DNA from: Mesopusillimonas faecipullorum
GTDB taxonomy: Bacteria > Pseudomonadota > Gammaproteobacteria > Burkholderiales > Burkholderiaceae_B
Assembly: GCF_020539505.1 (NCBI RefSeq)
Contig: NZ_JACDXW010000005.1
Location: forward strand, 62,001-126,000
Length of the DNA: 64,000 nucleotides
Direction: 5' to 3'
Below are positions 62,048 through 64,000 of this stretch, one piece after another. Made by a program: the position numbers and the translations under genes. A model generated the notes under the pieces. That model saw only the letters and a program-made list of their open reading frames with translations, was not told the DNA's origin and searched no databases. The number at the start of each line of letters is the position of its first letter. The stretch's first letter is position 1.

Positions 62048-63574
62048 ATGTCGTTTGAAGCTCTGGGGCTAGACCCTGTCATTCTGTCCGCCTTGCAAGA
62101 AGCCGGATTCAAACAACCCACCACCGTACAAGAGCAAGCCATTCCAGCTGCGCTGGCCGGCCATGACCTGATGGTCAGCGCCCAGACCGGTAGCGGCAAG
62201 ACCGCTGCTTTTATGCTGCCTGCGTTGCAACGCATCGTTCACCGCTCTGCCAACAAGGGTAAGGGCGTACAGATTCTGGTGCTGACCCCCACTCGCGAAC
62301 TGGCCATGCAAATCAGCGACGCCACCCGCAGCTATGGCGCGGGCATGACCGGTTTGCGCTCGGCCACCGTGGTTGGCGGCGTGCCTTACGGCGCTCAACT
62401 GAAGGCGCTGAGCCGCCGCGTTGACGTGCTGGTAGCCACGCCGGGCCGCCTCATCGATCACCTGAAAGCCAAGCGCGTTGACTTGTCCGGCCTGCAAGTG
62501 CTGGTGCTGGACGAAGCCGACCGCATGCTGGACATGGGTTTCATCGAAGACATGGAAACCATCGTCGCCGCTACGCCTAATACGCGTCAGACCCTGTTGT
62601 TCTCGGCAACACTGGATAACTCCATTGCCCGTTTGGCCCGCGACATGTTGCGCGACCCTCAGCGCATAGACGTGATGGGCGCCAAGAACAAGCACGAGAA
62701 CATCACGCAAAGCCTGCTGTACGCCGACAACGAGCATCACAAGATGCAATTGTTGAACCACCTGCTGCGCGACACCAGCCTGGATCAGGCCATCGTGTTC
62801 ACCGCCACCAAGCGCGGCGCCGATCAACTGGCAGGCCAATTATCAGAGCAAGGTTTCCCGGCAGCCCCCCTGCATGGTGACATGAACCAGCGCCAACGCA
62901 CGCGTACGCTGGATCAACTGCATCGCCGCCGCCTGCGCATTCTGGTGGCGACCGATGTCGCCGCACGCGGCATCGACGTACCCGGCATCAGTCACGCCAT
63001 CAACTACGATCTGCCCATGCAGCCCGAAGACTACACCCACCGCATCGGGCGTACCGGGCGTGCGGGTAATCATGGCTCGGCCTTCACCTTGGCCACGCAT
63101 ACCGAGCGCCATAAAATCAAACGCTTGGAACGCTTCTTAGGTCAACCCATTCCCTCGCAGATCATCGAAGGCTTGGAGCCCCGCAAAATGGAAGCTGCCA
63201 AGCCCGCACGCAAGCGCCCCAACGGTGCAGGCGGTGGCGCCAAACGCAGCTTCGGTGACAAGCCCGGCTACGAAGGCAGACGCAGCTTTGGCGACAAGCC
63301 TGGCTACGAAGGCAAACGCAGCTTTGGTGATAAGCCTGGTTTCGAAGGCAAGCGCAGCTTCGGTGACAAGCCCGGTTTCGAAGGCAAGCGCAGCTTTGGT
63401 GATAAGCCTGGCTACGAAGGCAAACGCAGCTTCGGTGACAAGCCTGGCTACGAAGGCAAGCGTAGCTTTGAAGGCCGCCCAGGCAGGCCCGCAGGCGCCG
63501 GCCCCCGTGGCGCGGGCAGCAGCTACGGCAAACCCGCGGGCAAGCCTGGCCGCTTCGCCGACCGCAGCAACTAA
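62048..63574 (+). CDS. rhlE: DEAD-box RNA helicase, RhlE-like, with repeat tail
   Basis: 508 aa from the ATG at 62048; the frame is open 40 codons upstream but lacks helicase sequence. Motif Q (GFKQPTTVQEQAIP), I (AQTGSGKT), Ia (TPTRELA), II (DEAD in LVLDEADRMLDMGF), III (SAT) and VI (HRIGRTGRAG) are intact. The tail after about residue 400 has six copies of a 12-residue unit (RSFGDKPG-Y/F-EGK/R) followed by a partial unit: basic, disordered and probably RNA-binding. Confidence 0.95.
   Translation: MSFEALGLDPVILSALQEAGFKQPTTVQEQAIPAALAGHDLMVSAQTGSGKTAAFMLPALQRIVHRSANKGKGVQILVLTPTRELAMQISDATRSYGAGMTGLRSATVVGGVPYGAQLKALSRRVDVLVATPGRLIDHLKAKRVDLSGLQVLVLDEADRMLDMGFIEDMETIVAATPNTRQTLLFSATLDNSIARLARDMLRDPQRIDVMGAKNKHENITQSLLYADNEHHKMQLLNHLLRDTSLDQAIVFTATKRGADQLAGQLSEQGFPAAPLHGDMNQRQRTRTLDQLHRRRLRILVATDVAARGIDVPGISHAINYDLPMQPEDYTHRIGRTGRAGNHGSAFTLATHTERHKIKRLERFLGQPIPSQIIEGLEPRKMEAAKPARKRPNGAGGGAKRSFGDKPGYEGRRSFGDKPGYEGKRSFGDKPGFEGKRSFGDKPGFEGKRSFGDKPGYEGKRSFGDKPGYEGKRSFEGRPGRPAGAGPRGAGSSYGKPAGKPGRFADRSN
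63245..63460 (+). repeat. Six tandem 36-bp repeats in rhlE
   Basis: Six in-frame 36-base units coding RSFGDKPG(Y/F)EG(K/R), with mainly synonymous differences; a partial seventh begins at 63461. Long enough and similar enough to gain or lose copies by slippage. Confidence 0.92.
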
Positions 63575-63680
63575 ACACTTATTGCAAACACCTGCGGCGC
63601 CCAGCGCCGTGGAGTAGCGCTTTTAGCCATTTTCCGTTCGCTGTTACCACGAGCGCACGAAAATCGGCTACCGTATGCCA

Positions 63681-63716
63681 ATGCGCCCGCCTTAAAACGG
63701 GCGCATGTCTATTTTT
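63681..63716 (+). terminator. Rho-independent terminator after rhlE
   Basis: ATGCGCCCG / CGGGCGCAT, 9-bp perfect stem with an 8-base loop, then GTCTATTTTT. It lies 107 bases after the rhlE stop and before the small membrane protein gene. Confidence 0.75.
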
Positions 63717-63748
63717 GGCATCCCTTTCTTGTGTTATCTCATCCAGAC

Positions 63749-63964
63749 ATGGCCGTCTTGCGTAAACTTGCCGACCGTCTACAGCCCATCACCCGACCGC
63801 TGTTGCAACTGGCTTCCCGCCCACTGATGTTCGCCGCTACGCTGACGATACCGGCGTGGTTCATTCTGGATAATTTCGTTATTGCGCTCATTGTCAGCTT
63901 GCTTCTGGCCTTTTTTGCTGCAATGCTGCGTACACTCTGGCTTTTACGTCGTCATTCAAAATAG
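63749..63964 (+). CDS. Small predicted membrane protein
   Basis: 71 aa from the ATG at 63749; a GTG six codons earlier is open. Two hydrophobic segments are visible (about 25-42 and 44-62) with a basic end (LRRHSK). I do not recognise a family. It follows a terminator, so it has its own promoter. Confidence 0.5.
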   Translation: MAVLRKLADRLQPITRPLLQLASRPLMFAATLTIPAWFILDNFVIALIVSLLLAFFAAMLRTLWLLRRHSK

Positions 63965-63967
63965 CCC

Positions 63968-64000
63968 ATGTCTCACAGAGCCGCGCCCAACGCCCTGACG
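63968..64000 (+). CDS. Possible start of a further gene (3' partial)
   Basis: An ATG followed by 10 open codons to the window edge, MSHRAAPNAL. Too short to identify; it follows the small membrane protein gene by 3 bases, which suggests an operon partner. Confidence 0.3.
   Translation, partial: MSHRAAPNALT

Noticed and set aside
63245-63460. Tandem repeats considered as a CRISPR array
   Set aside because: Repeats are contiguous, in frame with the helicase gene and have no spacers.

Overview
The window reads as a gene-dense chromosome segment of a Burkholderiales bacterium, most likely an Alcaligenaceae relative (Bordetella/Achromobacter/Alcaligenes type). The support is indirect: the rpe-gph-trpE order with apaG, mltA, a UbiH-like gene and dsbC beside it is typical of that group, base composition is moderately GC-rich, and ABC solute-binding proteins are abundant. 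No rRNA, tRNA, intact insertion sequence or CRISPR array was seen.

Layout. 1-4 kb: the end of a glutathione transferase gene and an SsuABC/TauABC-like import operon with two permeases. 4-9 kb: an exported Ntn-hydrolase, diacylglycerol kinase, a YegP-like protein, and a zinc-binding ZnuA-like protein (with a Zur-like box) followed by a Na/Pi cotransporter. 9-20.6 kb: an imidazole-compound utilisation cluster with a HutC repressor, two near-duplicate solute-binding proteins that each carry a copy of the same promoter/operator block, a PhyH-type dioxygenase, LivHMGF-type transporter genes, hutU, hutG and hutI. No hutH is present. 20.6-22 kb: a scar region with a ParDE toxin-antitoxin pair, a Fic-like remnant fused in frame to a copied hutI tail, and a DUF4351 remnant.

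22-26.5 kb: a glutamine amidotransferase, a glutamine-synthetase-like ligase and a phthalate-dioxygenase-like Rieske oxygenase, with a divergent FCD-type GntR regulator and three operator-like repeats. The gene set recalls the gamma-glutamylation logic of aniline catabolism. 26.6-39.9 kb: an aromatic catabolic block containing a ring-cleavage-type VOC enzyme, FAH hydrolase/hydratase, YciI protein, NAD-binding dehydrogenase, two LysR regulators, livHMGF, and a complete three-component Rieske hydroxylase resembling salicylate 5-hydroxylase. 39.9-44.7 kb: a DASS anion transporter, another solute-binding protein, a VanA-like Rieske oxygenase and its TetR regulator. The three Rieske oxygenases share one visible reductase gene, and the livHMGF set has two candidate solute-binding proteins.

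44.7-64 kb is mostly housekeeping: dsbC, ubiH-like, mltA, apaG, rpe, gph, trpE, trpGDC, a HIT protein and a RhlE-type helicase with a repeat tail. trpE has a Trp-rich leader peptide and attenuator. About 6.9 kb lies between trpE and trpGDC: a PilZ protein, a YeaR-like cupin, an ABC importer overlapping nnrS, and hmp with an NsrR-like site. This looks like a nitric-oxide response module lodged within the usual trp order.

All functional statements rest on motif reading and family knowledge; no database search was run.
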